Assembly: GCA_012719545.1 (NCBI GenBank) | Contig: JAAYAD010000078.1 | Location: 62,001 to 126,000 of the forward strand | Origin: Clostridiaceae bacterium | GTDB lineage: Bacteria > Bacillota > Clostridia > DSM-8532 | DNA: 64,000 nt | Reading direction: 5' to 3' | Shown here: in pieces, positions 18,092-26,627 of the stretch | Layout: every line of letters starts with the position of its first letter | How positions within the stretch are numbered: the first letter of the stretch is position 1 | Notes under the pieces: generated by a model | The model's input: the letters and a program-made list of their open reading frames with translations, nothing else | Databases searched by the model: none | Told to the model about the DNA's origin: nothing | Translations under genes and position numbers: made by a program

Positions 18092-18847
18092 TTATGAGTA
18101 TCTTGCCCTTTCCCTGTATTGTTTCGGGGCAAGCCCCGTCAACGACCTGAAGATTTTGGAGAAGTATGTAATATCGCTGTAACCTACCTTCTGGGAGATT
18201 TCATATACCTTGAGGCTGGTTTCCTCAAGGAGTTTTTTTGCGTGCTCAATTCTGATGCTGTTCAAAATATCAACGAAATTGTTGTTGGTTCCTTTCTTCA
18301 AAACCCTGCAAAGGTGCCACGTGCTGATGTAGAGATAATCTGCCACCTGCTGCAGTGAGAGTTTTTCGGCGTAGTGTTCGTTTATGTAATTTAAGGCTCT
18401 GGAGACAATAAAGTTGCCTTCCGCTTCCTCTTCAGCCATGTTTACGTTATTGGCCTCAGACTGCATTGGAACTCCGGAAAGCTTCAAAATGGCGGCATTC
18501 AATGCCTCGTGGATTTCCTCCATTTTAGAAGGCTTCAGCAAAAATCTCAGTACCCCCAGCTTAATGGCTGTCTGGGCATAGGAAAAATCCCTGTATCCCG
18601 AAAGCACTATTATTTGCATTTTGGGATACTCGCCTGTAAGTTCCTTTAGCATTTCCAGGCCATTTAAGCAAGGCATTTTTATATCAGTGAAAACAATATC
18701 CGGCCTGTGTGTCCGTATTAGCTCCAGGCCTTCCTTGCCGTTTAATGCCGTTCCGACAACCTTGCATTTATATTTCTCCCAGGGAACGGTAGCTTTCAAC
18801 CCCTCTATGATGGTTTCTTCATCATCCAGCAAAACCACCTTATACAA
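18092..18847 (-). CDS. Response regulator, REC plus AraC-type DNA-binding domain (chitobiose locus)
   Basis: 251-residue two-component regulator of compact YesN type. The receiver domain (1-120) has LLDDEE and phospho-acceptor Asp in VFTDIKMPCLNG. The C-terminal AraC domain (about 150-250) has KLSLQQVADYLYISTWHLCRVLK and KVYEISQKVGYSDITYFSKIF. The start is TTG at 18847 with GGGGG six bases upstream, 41 bases after the permease stop. It is the last gene of the kinase-importer operon and the natural partner of the kinase at 22171-23931. It probably activates the importer and the divergent phosphorylase operon; a shared 11-base motif upstream of both is a candidate site. Confidence 0.9.
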   Translation of the reverse strand: MYKVVLLDDEETIIEGLKATVPWEKYKCKVVGTALNGKEGLELIRTHRPDIVFTDIKMPCLNGLEMLKELTGEYPKMQIIVLSGYRDFSYAQTAIKLGVLRFLLKPSKMEEIHEALNAAILKLSGVPMQSEANNVNMAEEEAEGNFIVSRALNYINEHYAEKLSLQQVADYLYISTWHLCRVLKKGTNNNFVDILNSIRIEHAKKLLEETSLKVYEISQKVGYSDITYFSKIFRSLTGLAPKQYRERARYS

Positions 18848-18888
18848 AGTGATCCCCCTTTATTGTCGCCCATTTTTTATCTATAGTA

Positions 18889-19761
18889 TCAACCCTTTAT
18901 GGCACCAGCCGTAAGCCCCTTTACAATGTTGTTCTGTAAGAACAGGTAGACTATAAGCACCGGGAATACAACAATTGTAACCGCAGAGGCCATGAGCCCA
19001 AAGTCGGTGCCGAATTGGGAACTGATTTCATTAAGCAGAGTACATATAGGATATGTGTCCCTCTTTCTTAATATTACCATTTGTACAAACAAATCATTAT
19101 ATGACCAGCAGAAAGTGAATATGGCCACGGTTGCAAAGGCAGGCTTTGAAAGCGGAAGTATTATTCTTGCAAATATATTGAAAACATTGCATCCTTCCAT
19201 AAATGCCGCTTCTTCAAGCTCCAGGGGAAGATTGCTCATAAATCCCATTAAAACGATAATTGCAAATGATAAATAACTTGCTGTCTGGGGAATTATTACC
19301 CCCAGTGGGTTACTTACAAGTTTCATGTCCAAAACCATTTTGAAAATAGGAACAATGGTAGAGAATGCCGGAAACAGGATACTTCCTGCGAAAACCATGT
19401 ATAAGGTGTTTTTGAGTCTGAAATTGTAGCGGGTCATGGCATAGGCTGCAAGACCTGCCAGAATCATGACAAATATTACAGTGCAGCCCGATATAATAAA
19501 GCTGTTCAAATAGGCTCTTCCAATGTTCATTTTATTGAAGGCTGTTATGTAATTGTCGGGTATGGGGTTTACTGCAAGTGAGAAGGAATCGGAAAGTATG
19601 ACGGTTTTATCCTTGAAGGAATTATTTACAACCCAGAAAAGAGCATAAATAGTGGTCATGGCCCAAGCCGACAAAAACAGATATATAAAGGTTTTTGCCA
19701 GTATGTTTTTTATTCTCGTTTGTTTTACAAGCCTATCAAAATTAGATGCTGTTTTACCCAT
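18889..19761 (-). CDS. ABC sugar transporter permease, MalG-like (CUT1)
   Basis: 290-residue membrane subunit with six hydrophobic helices and the cytoplasmic EAA loop EEAAFMEGCNVFNIFARIILPLSKP (in parts) for ATPase contact. It ends VKGLTAGAIKG, the usual MalG-family C terminus. The ATG at 19761 (MGKTASNF) has GGAGG five bases upstream and is preferred over a TTG four codons earlier. It follows the other permease by 16 bases. No ATPase gene is in the operon, so a shared MsmK/UgpC-type ATPase encoded elsewhere is expected. The substrate is inferred to be chitobiose from the divergent GH94 gene. Confidence 0.92.
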   Translation of the reverse strand: MGKTASNFDRLVKQTRIKNILAKTFIYLFLSAWAMTTIYALFWVVNNSFKDKTVILSDSFSLAVNPIPDNYITAFNKMNIGRAYLNSFIISGCTVIFVMILAGLAAYAMTRYNFRLKNTLYMVFAGSILFPAFSTIVPIFKMVLDMKLVSNPLGVIIPQTASYLSFAIIVLMGFMSNLPLELEEAAFMEGCNVFNIFARIILPLSKPAFATVAIFTFCWSYNDLFVQMVILRKRDTYPICTLLNEISSQFGTDFGLMASAVTIVVFPVLIVYLFLQNNIVKGLTAGAIKG

Positions 19762-19777
19762 AATAGCCTCCAATTCA

Positions 19778-20656
19778 TCAGTAAACTATTGTTTCGTGTT
19801 TGAACAGCTTATTTACCGTAAATGAAACAAATAGGCCCAGAACTACTATAAACACTGAAATTGCGGCTCCATATCCGACGCTTTGGGATATAAAGGTATT
19901 AAAATACATATATGTTCCGAGAAAATGGGTCAGGCCCTTGGGAGCGCCATTGGGCGCCAATACCCACGGAAGGTCGAACACTTTAAGGGAACCTGTTATT
20001 GCAAGGGTAATGCATACCTTAATTACATCCCAGATTAACGGAAGTGATATATACCACGTCTTTTTAAATCCCGTAACACCGTCAATAAGGGCATATTCAT
20101 ATATTTCTTCAGGAATGCCGTTAAGGCCGGTAAGAATTATTACGAAATAAAATCCTACATACTGCCAGATTACAGGCAGGGAAACCATGTAGATGGCTAA
20201 TTTATCGGAAAGCCACAGTACGGGCTCTTTTCCTAATTTCTCAAGAATTTGATTGAATAATCCGCCGTTATAGGCGTAAAACAGGTTAAACATCAATCCT
20301 ATAGCGGTAGCCGAGACCACAACGGGGAAAAAGAAAACTGTTCTGTAAAATTGTGCTCCCCTTCTTATTGAATCAACCATTAATGCCAGTATGAGAGCAA
20401 TGCCAACCTGGACTACGACGGCCAGAGTCATCATAAACATTGTGTTTTTAAGGCTTATTCCTATGGTTTTGTCACTTGTCATTCTTACATAATTGTCCAA
20501 GCCCACAAATTTGCCGCCGCCCAGAGCTCCAAGGCCCTTGATATCAAGGAAGCTGTTGGCTATATTTCTGAAAAAGGGATAGTAAAGAAAGATGAACAAT
20601 ACAATCAATGCGGGTGTAAGAAATATAAAGAGAGGTTTTTTATCTTTGTAAATCAT
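19778..20656 (-). CDS. ABC sugar transporter permease, MalF/UgpA-like (CUT1)
   Basis: 292 residues, six membrane helices, beginning MIYKDKKPLFIFLTPALIVLF, as expected for UgpA/LacF-like subunits. The EAA loop EYALIDGVTGFKKTWYISLPLIW (in parts) lies near residue 195. The ATG at 20656 follows a GGGGG-type ribosome site about nine bases away. A strong stem-loop separates it from the binding-protein gene upstream. It forms a heterodimer with the next permease. Substrate assignment to N,N'-diacetylchitobiose is by neighbourhood only. Confidence 0.92.
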   Translation of the reverse strand: MIYKDKKPLFIFLTPALIVLFIFLYYPFFRNIANSFLDIKGLGALGGGKFVGLDNYVRMTSDKTIGISLKNTMFMMTLAVVVQVGIALILALMVDSIRRGAQFYRTVFFFPVVVSATAIGLMFNLFYAYNGGLFNQILEKLGKEPVLWLSDKLAIYMVSLPVIWQYVGFYFVIILTGLNGIPEEIYEYALIDGVTGFKKTWYISLPLIWDVIKVCITLAITGSLKVFDLPWVLAPNGAPKGLTHFLGTYMYFNTFISQSVGYGAAISVFIVVLGLFVSFTVNKLFKHETIVY

Positions 20657-20681
20657 AATTTATACCCCCATTTTTGAGTGG

Positions 20682-20708
20682 GGGCACGGAAAATTACTTT
20701 CCGTGCCC
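20682..20708 (-). terminator. Intercistronic stem-loop after the chitobiose-binding protein gene
   Basis: Perfect 11-bp inverted repeat (20682-20692 and 20698-20708, loop of five). No strong U-run follows on the minus strand, so it is better seen as an attenuator or 3' stabiliser that raises binding-protein yield over permeases. Confidence 0.6.
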
Positions 20709-20749
20709 TTTATCCTTAAATTGTGGTCCTGCGCTGCCGTTTATGGAAA

Positions 20750-22057
20750 TTACTTATTCTTGTTTACAACCTCAGTAAGTACCTCTTCGGGAGTTAACTG
20801 ACCGTCAGCTATTGCGCCTATGGATGAAACAAGGAATGTCCAGGCTTCTTTGCTCATTCTGGAGTCTATGGGCATATCAATTTCTTTTGCCTGGCCGCCC
20901 ATGGCTATACCGGCTTTCATAACTTCGGTAATGCCTTCAGGTGCGGGTACATCGGCTGCAGGAGCTCCGGCAACTTTGGCGAAGAGAGATATTGCGTTCT
21001 TGGATGTCATATGCATTACGAATTTAACTGCCGCATCGCGCTTATCAGGATCGTTCCATGCATTGGTGGAAATATAGAAGCCGGATGAGAAACCACCGAT
21101 TATTGATGTAGGATCCTTCTTTCCACCGGGTGTGGGAGGTACGGGAAGAACTACAACGGTTTCAGGCTCTTTCATTCCGCCGATAATCCATGAACCGTCC
21201 AAAATCATTGCAGCCTTCTTATCGTAGAACATGTTGGTTACAATATCATTCTTGGTTGCATTTACGTCAACAGGGAATGCTCCCAGGTCCTTGAGGGTCT
21301 TGAAATAGCTAAGACCTTTAGCCCAGCTTTCAGGATATGTATCTGTGGGATTTACCTTATGATCTTCATAGCCGCCTTCAGCAAAAATTAAGTGTTCTAT
21401 CCAGTAGTGAGGTACATCGGAGAAGCTGGCAGCAATGGGAACTATTCCTTCTTCCTTGAATTTCTTTATCGCAGTTTCAAGCTTCGCCCAGTCGGTAGGA
21501 AGTTCCAGACCATACTTGTCAAAGAGATCCTTGTTGCAGAACAGTCCTTCATAGAAGCCCCTGATAGGAACCGCATAATGGTTTCCGTCAAATTCCTGCA
21601 TAAATGACATAGCAGCATCGGTAATATCTTTTGCGTAATCAGGGTATTGCTTTCTGATTTCTTCAATGGAAACAACCTTGCCGTTCTCAATTAACTGCTT
21701 GGCATCTGCTCCTGTAAAATAGAATACGACATCCGGGTCATTGCCTGATGAGAAGTCGGTTGTTACGCGGGCTTTCCAGGTCTCATCTGCTGTCGCCGAT
21801 TCGTCATTAATCACAATATTGGGGTTGGCATCCATAAAATCCTTAATTAACTTCTGATAATCTGCAGCTGATGGATCGGTTCCGCCAAACATACTTACGG
21901 TGCGCAGCTCGATGGTCTTGGGTGCAGGAGTCGGAGTTGAAGTTTCTTTGTTCTCAGGAGTCGGCGTAGCATCTGAAGAAGCGGGCGTCTTATTGCATGC
22001 AGCAAAAAGACTTACTGTCATTGCAAGCACAAGTAGAACTGCAACAAGTTTTTTCAT
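20750..22057 (-). CDS. Sugar-binding lipoprotein of CUT1 ABC importer (candidate chitobiose binder)
   Basis: 435-residue extracytoplasmic solute-binding protein of family 1. The lipoprotein signal has lipobox FAAC (Cys about residue 20), followed by a Pro/Thr/Glu linker and a two-lobed MalE-like fold with GGTDPSAADYQKLIKDFMDANP at the start and GSWIIGGMKE in the second lobe. It is the first transporter gene after the kinase (113-base gap holding candidate regulator sites) and precedes two permeases. The divergent chitobiose phosphorylase suggests a GlcNAc disaccharide or short chitooligosaccharide as ligand; this is inference. Confidence 0.9.
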   Translation of the reverse strand: MKKLVAVLLVLAMTVSLFAACNKTPASSDATPTPENKETSTPTPAPKTIELRTVSMFGGTDPSAADYQKLIKDFMDANPNIVINDESATADETWKARVTTDFSSGNDPDVVFYFTGADAKQLIENGKVVSIEEIRKQYPDYAKDITDAAMSFMQEFDGNHYAVPIRGFYEGLFCNKDLFDKYGLELPTDWAKLETAIKKFKEEGIVPIAASFSDVPHYWIEHLIFAEGGYEDHKVNPTDTYPESWAKGLSYFKTLKDLGAFPVDVNATKNDIVTNMFYDKKAAMILDGSWIIGGMKEPETVVVLPVPPTPGGKKDPTSIIGGFSSGFYISTNAWNDPDKRDAAVKFVMHMTSKNAISLFAKVAGAPAADVPAPEGITEVMKAGIAMGGQAKEIDMPIDSRMSKEAWTFLVSSIGAIADGQLTPEEVLTEVVNKNK

Positions 22058-22113
22058 TTGGCAATTCCTCCTTATAATACTTTATGCCTTTATGATACAT
22101 CCGTCCGCTTTGC

Positions 22114-22124
22114 TGCAAAATATG
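22114..22124 (+). promoter_or_regulatory. Candidate response-regulator site, copy 1 (TGCAAAATATG)
   Basis: The same 11-mer TGCAAAATATG occurs here, about 57 bases upstream of the binding-protein start, and at 24095-24105 upstream of the phosphorylase. A related AGTGCAAAA lies on the minus strand near 22141-22149. AraC-type regulators often bind such spaced repeats. Confidence 0.35.
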
Positions 22125-22170
22125 AACACTTTGTTAGTTTTTGCACTTTATTGCCATGTTGAGAATTGCA

Positions 22171-23931
22171 TTAAAGTATGTACGGTATAGTAATAATTGC
22201 CCTGGTTCCTCCCTCTTCCCTTTTTTCAAGGGAGAGTCCGTATTCATAACCATACAGAATCCGGATACGGTCGTGGACATTTTTGACACCTATACCTGTC
22301 GAGCCTCTCATTTTACAGGGCTGGCCCTTGAAAAGCCTGTCAAATTCTTGTAGGTCTTCATCCGAAATACCTGCCCCGTTATCCTCTACAATAACCTTAA
22401 TTCTTCCTTCTTCAAGCCTTATTATAAGCTTTATACAGCCCTGCCCCACAGGTTCAATGCCATGAACCACTGCATTTTCCAGTATGGGTTGGATAAGAAG
22501 TTTTGGAATCATTGCGTCAAGCAGGGTTTCATCAATAACTTTGATGAACTCCAGGCGTTTTCCAAACCTTTTGTTCATGATAAATATGTACGAGTCTACA
22601 AGCTTAAGCTCCTCCCTTATTTTTACAACACTCTTTCCGCTCTTGTTCATTCCTGCGTCAAACAATGTGCCGAGGGCTTCAATCATTTCTGACAATTCGG
22701 TATTGCCCGCCATTCTGGCCTTCCAGTTCATTATCTCAAGAGTATTGTAAAGAAAATGGGGATTTATGTGAGCCTGAAGGGCTGCCAGTTGCGCTTCCTT
22801 CCTTGCAAGCTCCTCCTTGTATACCACATCGAAAAGATGTTTTATTTCATTGGACATATTATTAAAGGAATCAAAGATAAATTTAAACTCGTCATTTTGC
22901 ATTCTCTTTGACTGTACTCCCAAATTACCCTTTTCCAACTGCTTCATAAGCCCTACAAGTTCGCCGACCGGAGCCCAGATTGCCCTTGAAAGGGGAACTG
23001 CCACAAGTATCATTGACAAAGCAACGGCTCCCGTCAACAAAAGAAGCAGTTTCAGAGCATTGTTGTAGCGTTCCATTACCAGGCTTGTGGACATTATTAC
23101 TCCATATTTCAGAGAAATATTGCTAAGGGGAATTTCACCAAAAATAACATCATAGGAACTGGTGCTTAAAGTATTGCTTCCGTTTTCTTCCGGGCTTTCC
23201 CTCCGGATTTGGTTTATAATAAATGCCCTGTCTTCATCCGGAATTTTTCCGTTCTCCAATATGCTCATATCATTGTATATGAGTATAAGACCTGCTCCGC
23301 CCGGAAACTCGTCCTTAAAATAATCCAGCATATAATCCTTGTCTACGGCTATAACTATGGTGCCATACTGTTTAAAGCTGAACCTGTCAAACATTTTTCT
23401 TATAACATATATTTCTCCGTCATCTGAGATGTAGTATCCAAACTGCTCTTCCAGATCCTCGGCTACCTTTGTGACAATGGGGTGTATGACATTTACGTAC
23501 CTGCTGTAGGAATTGTCTGATTGGACCATGTATACGCGGTTTATGTTATCAGTAAAATAGAATGATACCGCTTTTATTTCCTGTTTTGAATAGAACTTGG
23601 AATATAGATAGTTGATGATTTTTCTATATAAGCTGCTCTCGGACTCTTCCCCATTCTTCATTCTTACAAAAAGCTCATTTAAGGTACCGTCATAGGGAAG
23701 CATCATGGCAAAATTCCTGGTCTGCCCGAAGCGTTCTATGGTAAGATTGCTTACACTTTCAATATGCTGCTTTAAGGATTTTACTATCTCGTTTCTTATG
23801 TCCCGGGCATACACAAAATACCCGAAAAAAGAGACCACCAGGACGGGATAGAGGACAAATACCGCAATCAATACAGAAAGCTTCTGCCTTATTGTAGAGT
23901 GAGCAATAAGGTTTTTTATTCTACCCCACAC
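22171..23931 (-). CDS. Sensor histidine kinase, YesM type (chitobiose locus)
   Basis: 586-residue membrane kinase. The N-terminal transmembrane segment (about 17-38) is followed by a large extracytoplasmic sensor (about 40-290, probably Cache-like), a second membrane segment (LLLLLTGAVALSMILVAVPL), and a HAMP linker. The phosphorylation block is LAALQAHINPHFLYNTLEIMNW (in parts). The ATP-binding part has QPILENAVVHG, DNGAGI and GIGVKNVHDRI. ATG at 23931 follows GGGGG by five bases. It is the first gene of the minus-strand operon, upstream of the importer. Its probable partner is the response regulator at 18092. Unlike the kinase at 6839 it has its own large external domain. Confidence 0.92.
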   Translation of the reverse strand: MWGRIKNLIAHSTIRQKLSVLIAVFVLYPVLVVSFFGYFVYARDIRNEIVKSLKQHIESVSNLTIERFGQTRNFAMMLPYDGTLNELFVRMKNGEESESSLYRKIINYLYSKFYSKQEIKAVSFYFTDNINRVYMVQSDNSYSRYVNVIHPIVTKVAEDLEEQFGYYISDDGEIYVIRKMFDRFSFKQYGTIVIAVDKDYMLDYFKDEFPGGAGLILIYNDMSILENGKIPDEDRAFIINQIRRESPEENGSNTLSTSSYDVIFGEIPLSNISLKYGVIMSTSLVMERYNNALKLLLLLTGAVALSMILVAVPLSRAIWAPVGELVGLMKQLEKGNLGVQSKRMQNDEFKFIFDSFNNMSNEIKHLFDVVYKEELARKEAQLAALQAHINPHFLYNTLEIMNWKARMAGNTELSEMIEALGTLFDAGMNKSGKSVVKIREELKLVDSYIFIMNKRFGKRLEFIKVIDETLLDAMIPKLLIQPILENAVVHGIEPVGQGCIKLIIRLEEGRIKVIVEDNGAGISDEDLQEFDRLFKGQPCKMRGSTGIGVKNVHDRIRILYGYEYGLSLEKREEGGTRAIITIPYIL

Positions 23932-24222
23932 ATAGATTCCCCCAAATCCGCTAAAACGGTACTATAAAGGCCTTAATAGCTCAGCGAAATATATGCCAGG
24001 TCTGTACTGCAATAATAGTATAACATAATATTTCCAGGTCAAGGCAGCTTTTTTCCCGCCTTGTCCTTAAGGCTGATTCAAGTCACCAAAATAGTGCAAA
24101 ATATGGCAAGCCCGCAGGATTTTGCCCTTACTTTATCAGAAATATAATAAAATTATCCGCAACCGTGCTTTTCTGGTTTTTGGTCCTGTGTCCTATATTC
24201 TTTATAGAAAGGTATGATTAAT
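23932..24222. promoter_or_regulatory. Divergent control region between kinase and chitobiose phosphorylase
   Basis: 291 bases with no gene. For the kinase: TTGACC (24037-24042), 16-base spacer, TACTAT (24015-24020) on the minus strand. For the phosphorylase: TATAAT at 24143-24148 on the plus strand with no good -35, as expected for an activator-dependent promoter. The candidate regulator motif at 24095-24105 sits just upstream of that -10. Confidence 0.45.
24095..24105 (+). promoter_or_regulatory. Candidate response-regulator site, copy 2 (TGCAAAATATG)
   Basis: Second copy of the 11-mer found at 22114. It is centred about 46 bases upstream of the phosphorylase -10 element, a position compatible with activation. 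Confidence 0.35.
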
Positions 24223-26616
24223 ATGAGGTACGGCTATTTTGACAATGAGAACAGGGAGTATGTCATTGAAAGGCCTGACATTCCCGTATCCTGGACAAAT
24301 TACCTGGGAGTAAAGGACTTTTGCACCGTAATATCCCATAATGCCGGAGGCTATTCCTTCTATAAGTCATCCCAGCACAGAAGGCTTACCCGCTTCAGGC
24401 CCAACGGAATTCCAATGGACAGGCCGGGCCACTATGTTTACTTAAGGGATGATTCAACGGGTGATTACTGGTCGGTTTCATGGCAGCCGGTGGGAAAACC
24501 TTTGGATAAAGCCAGCTACAAATGCCGCCACGGGCTATCCTACTCCCGCTTTTTCTGCGACTATTCAGATATTCATGCCGAGCAGACATTATTCGTACCT
24601 TTGGATGACGATGTGGAGCTATGGGATGTAAAAATTACAAACAACAGCTCTGTTGCCCGCAATATAAGCGTATTTTCCTACGTGGAATTTTCATTCAACC
24701 ATGTTGAAATTGACAATCAGAATTTCCAGATGAGCCTATACTGCAGCGGTTCCAGTTATGAGGACGGAGTTATTGAATTCGACTTGTTCTATGATCCCGG
24801 CTCCTTTACATATATGACTTCAAACTTTGAGCCCGACAGCTTTGACGCGGTTCGGGACAAATTCATAGGACCATACCGCACCGAAACCAACCCCTTAGGC
24901 GTTGAAAGAGGAATTTTAAGCGGTAGCACCGAGCTTGGCAATAATCATTGCGGAGCTTTGCACAAGAAAATCACCCTTAACCCGGGTGAAAAGGCCAGAG
25001 TAATCTTTATGCTTGGCGTAGGCGACAGAAACGAGGCAAAAAAGATTAGGCAAAAATATATGGATCCCAAAACGGTTGATGAAGCATTCACCGCCCTTAA
25101 AGATTACTGGAGTTATAAACTTGATGCCTTCCAGTGCAAAACTCCCCATGAGGGTATGAATACAATGCTTAACACCTGGAATCTGTACCAGGCAGAAACC
25201 AATGTTGTGTGGTCCAGATTTGCTTCCTTCATAGAAGTTGGCGGAAGAACCGGCTTAGGCTACAGGGACACAGCCCAGGATGTAATGTGCGTCCCCCACT
25301 CCAATCCTAAAAAATGCCGTCAGAGAATTATTGAGCTTTTAAGGGGCCAGGTAAGCATGGGTTATGGGCTCCACCTCTTTGAACCCAGATGGTTTGACCC
25401 CGAAAGCAGCAAGGATGAGTTCAAATCCCCCACCGTTGTCCCCGAACCCGAGCCCAAGGATATGATACATGGCCTTAAGGATGCCTGTTCGGACGACGCC
25501 CTGTGGCTTGTCAATTCTGTTCTTGAGTATGTAGCCGAAACAGGTGAAAAGGAACTGTTGGATGAAGTCGTGACCTTTGCCGACGGCGGAGAGGCAACTG
25601 TATATGAGCATTTGAAGCGTATACTTGAGTTTTCTGCCCAGCAGGTTGGAGCAAACGGCATCTGCAAAGGCTTAAGGGCTGACTGGAACGACTGTTTAAA
25701 CTTAGGCGGCGGTGAGAGCGCCATGGTGTCCTTCCTGCATTACTGGGCAATTCAGGCATTTATCCAGATAGCCGACTTCATGGGAAAACAGGAAGATGTG
25801 GCTCACTATGCAAAAATGGCCGAAAAGGTAAGAAAGGTATGCGAGGAGGTTCTCTGGGACGGAGAATGGTACATAAGGGGAATCACTGCAAAAGGTGTTA
25901 AAATAGGCACTAAGAACGACAAAGAAGGCAAAGTGCACCTGGAGTCCAATGCATGGGCTGTTGTATCAGGCTGTGCATCCAGAGAAAGAGCCTTATCATG
26001 CATGGATGCGGTGGATAAATATCTGTATTCCGAATATGGCCTTCACTTAAACGCCCCTTCCTATACCAAGCCCGATGACGACATTGGCTTTGTAACCAGG
26101 GTATATCCCGGAATTAAGGAAAACGGCGCCATTTTCAGCCATCCAAATCCCTGGGCATGGGTTGCCGAGTGCAAGCTGGGCAGGGGCGACAGGGCCATGA
26201 AATTTTATGACGCACTTCTTCCCTATAACCAGAACGACAAAATAGAAATCCGTGAAGCCGAGCCTTATTCATACTGCCAGTTCATAATGGGCAGGGATCA
26301 CAAGGCTCACGGCAGAGCAAGGCACCCCTGGCTTACCGGAAGCGCAGGCTGGGCATACTATGCTGCAACCCACTATATTCTCGGTATCAGGGTAACCTTG
26401 AAAGGCATGATAATTGATCCTTGCATACCTTCCCACTGGCAGGGCTTTGAGGTATTCCGCCGCTGGCGGGGCGCCAATTATCACATTATTGTAAAGAATC
26501 CCTACGGAGTTTCAAAAGGCGTCAAATCCATATTGCTGAACGGCGTACCTGTTAACGGGCCTATCCTCCCCCAGAAAGAGGGAAGCAGGAATACAGTTGA
26601 AGTAGTGTTAGGATAA
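24223..26616 (+). CDS. chbP: N,N'-diacetylchitobiose phosphorylase, GH94
   Basis: Cytosolic inverting phosphorylase that splits (GlcNAc)2 with phosphate into GlcNAc-1-phosphate and GlcNAc (EC 2.4.1.280). 797 residues. The sequence follows the characterised Vibrio ChbP almost throughout: YGYFDNENREYV at the start, SRFASFIEVGGRTGLGYRDTAQD, KSPTVVPEPEP, and GICKGLRADWNDCLNLGGGESAMVSFLHYW (in parts), where the aspartate of RADWNDCLN is the general acid. Then HLESNAWAV, ENGAIFSHPNPWAWVAE and HPWLTGSAGWAY. Cellobiose phosphorylases differ in the ASFIEVGGRTGLG and PTVVP segments. The ATG at 24223 is preferred over one nine bases earlier because GAAAGG is then well spaced. It heads a plus-strand operon. 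Confidence 0.92.
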   Translation: MRYGYFDNENREYVIERPDIPVSWTNYLGVKDFCTVISHNAGGYSFYKSSQHRRLTRFRPNGIPMDRPGHYVYLRDDSTGDYWSVSWQPVGKPLDKASYKCRHGLSYSRFFCDYSDIHAEQTLFVPLDDDVELWDVKITNNSSVARNISVFSYVEFSFNHVEIDNQNFQMSLYCSGSSYEDGVIEFDLFYDPGSFTYMTSNFEPDSFDAVRDKFIGPYRTETNPLGVERGILSGSTELGNNHCGALHKKITLNPGEKARVIFMLGVGDRNEAKKIRQKYMDPKTVDEAFTALKDYWSYKLDAFQCKTPHEGMNTMLNTWNLYQAETNVVWSRFASFIEVGGRTGLGYRDTAQDVMCVPHSNPKKCRQRIIELLRGQVSMGYGLHLFEPRWFDPESSKDEFKSPTVVPEPEPKDMIHGLKDACSDDALWLVNSVLEYVAETGEKELLDEVVTFADGGEATVYEHLKRILEFSAQQVGANGICKGLRADWNDCLNLGGGESAMVSFLHYWAIQAFIQIADFMGKQEDVAHYAKMAEKVRKVCEEVLWDGEWYIRGITAKGVKIGTKNDKEGKVHLESNAWAVVSGCASRERALSCMDAVDKYLYSEYGLHLNAPSYTKPDDDIGFVTRVYPGIKENGAIFSHPNPWAWVAECKLGRGDRAMKFYDALLPYNQNDKIEIREAEPYSYCQFIMGRDHKAHGRARHPWLTGSAGWAYYAATHYILGIRVTLKGMIIDPCIPSHWQGFEVFRRWRGANYHIIVKNPYGVSKGVKSILLNGVPVNGPILPQKEGSRNTVEVVLG

Positions 26617-26627
26617 GGAGGATTAAT

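Noticed and set aside
25362..25724. Several 80-120 codon minus-strand frames within chbP
   Set aside because: Codon-bias shadows of a confidently identified GH94 gene.
24223..26616. Cellobiose phosphorylase as identity of the GH94 gene
   Set aside because: The SRFASFIEVGGRTGLGYRD and PTVVP segments and the overall match follow chitobiose phosphorylase rather than cellobiose phosphorylase.
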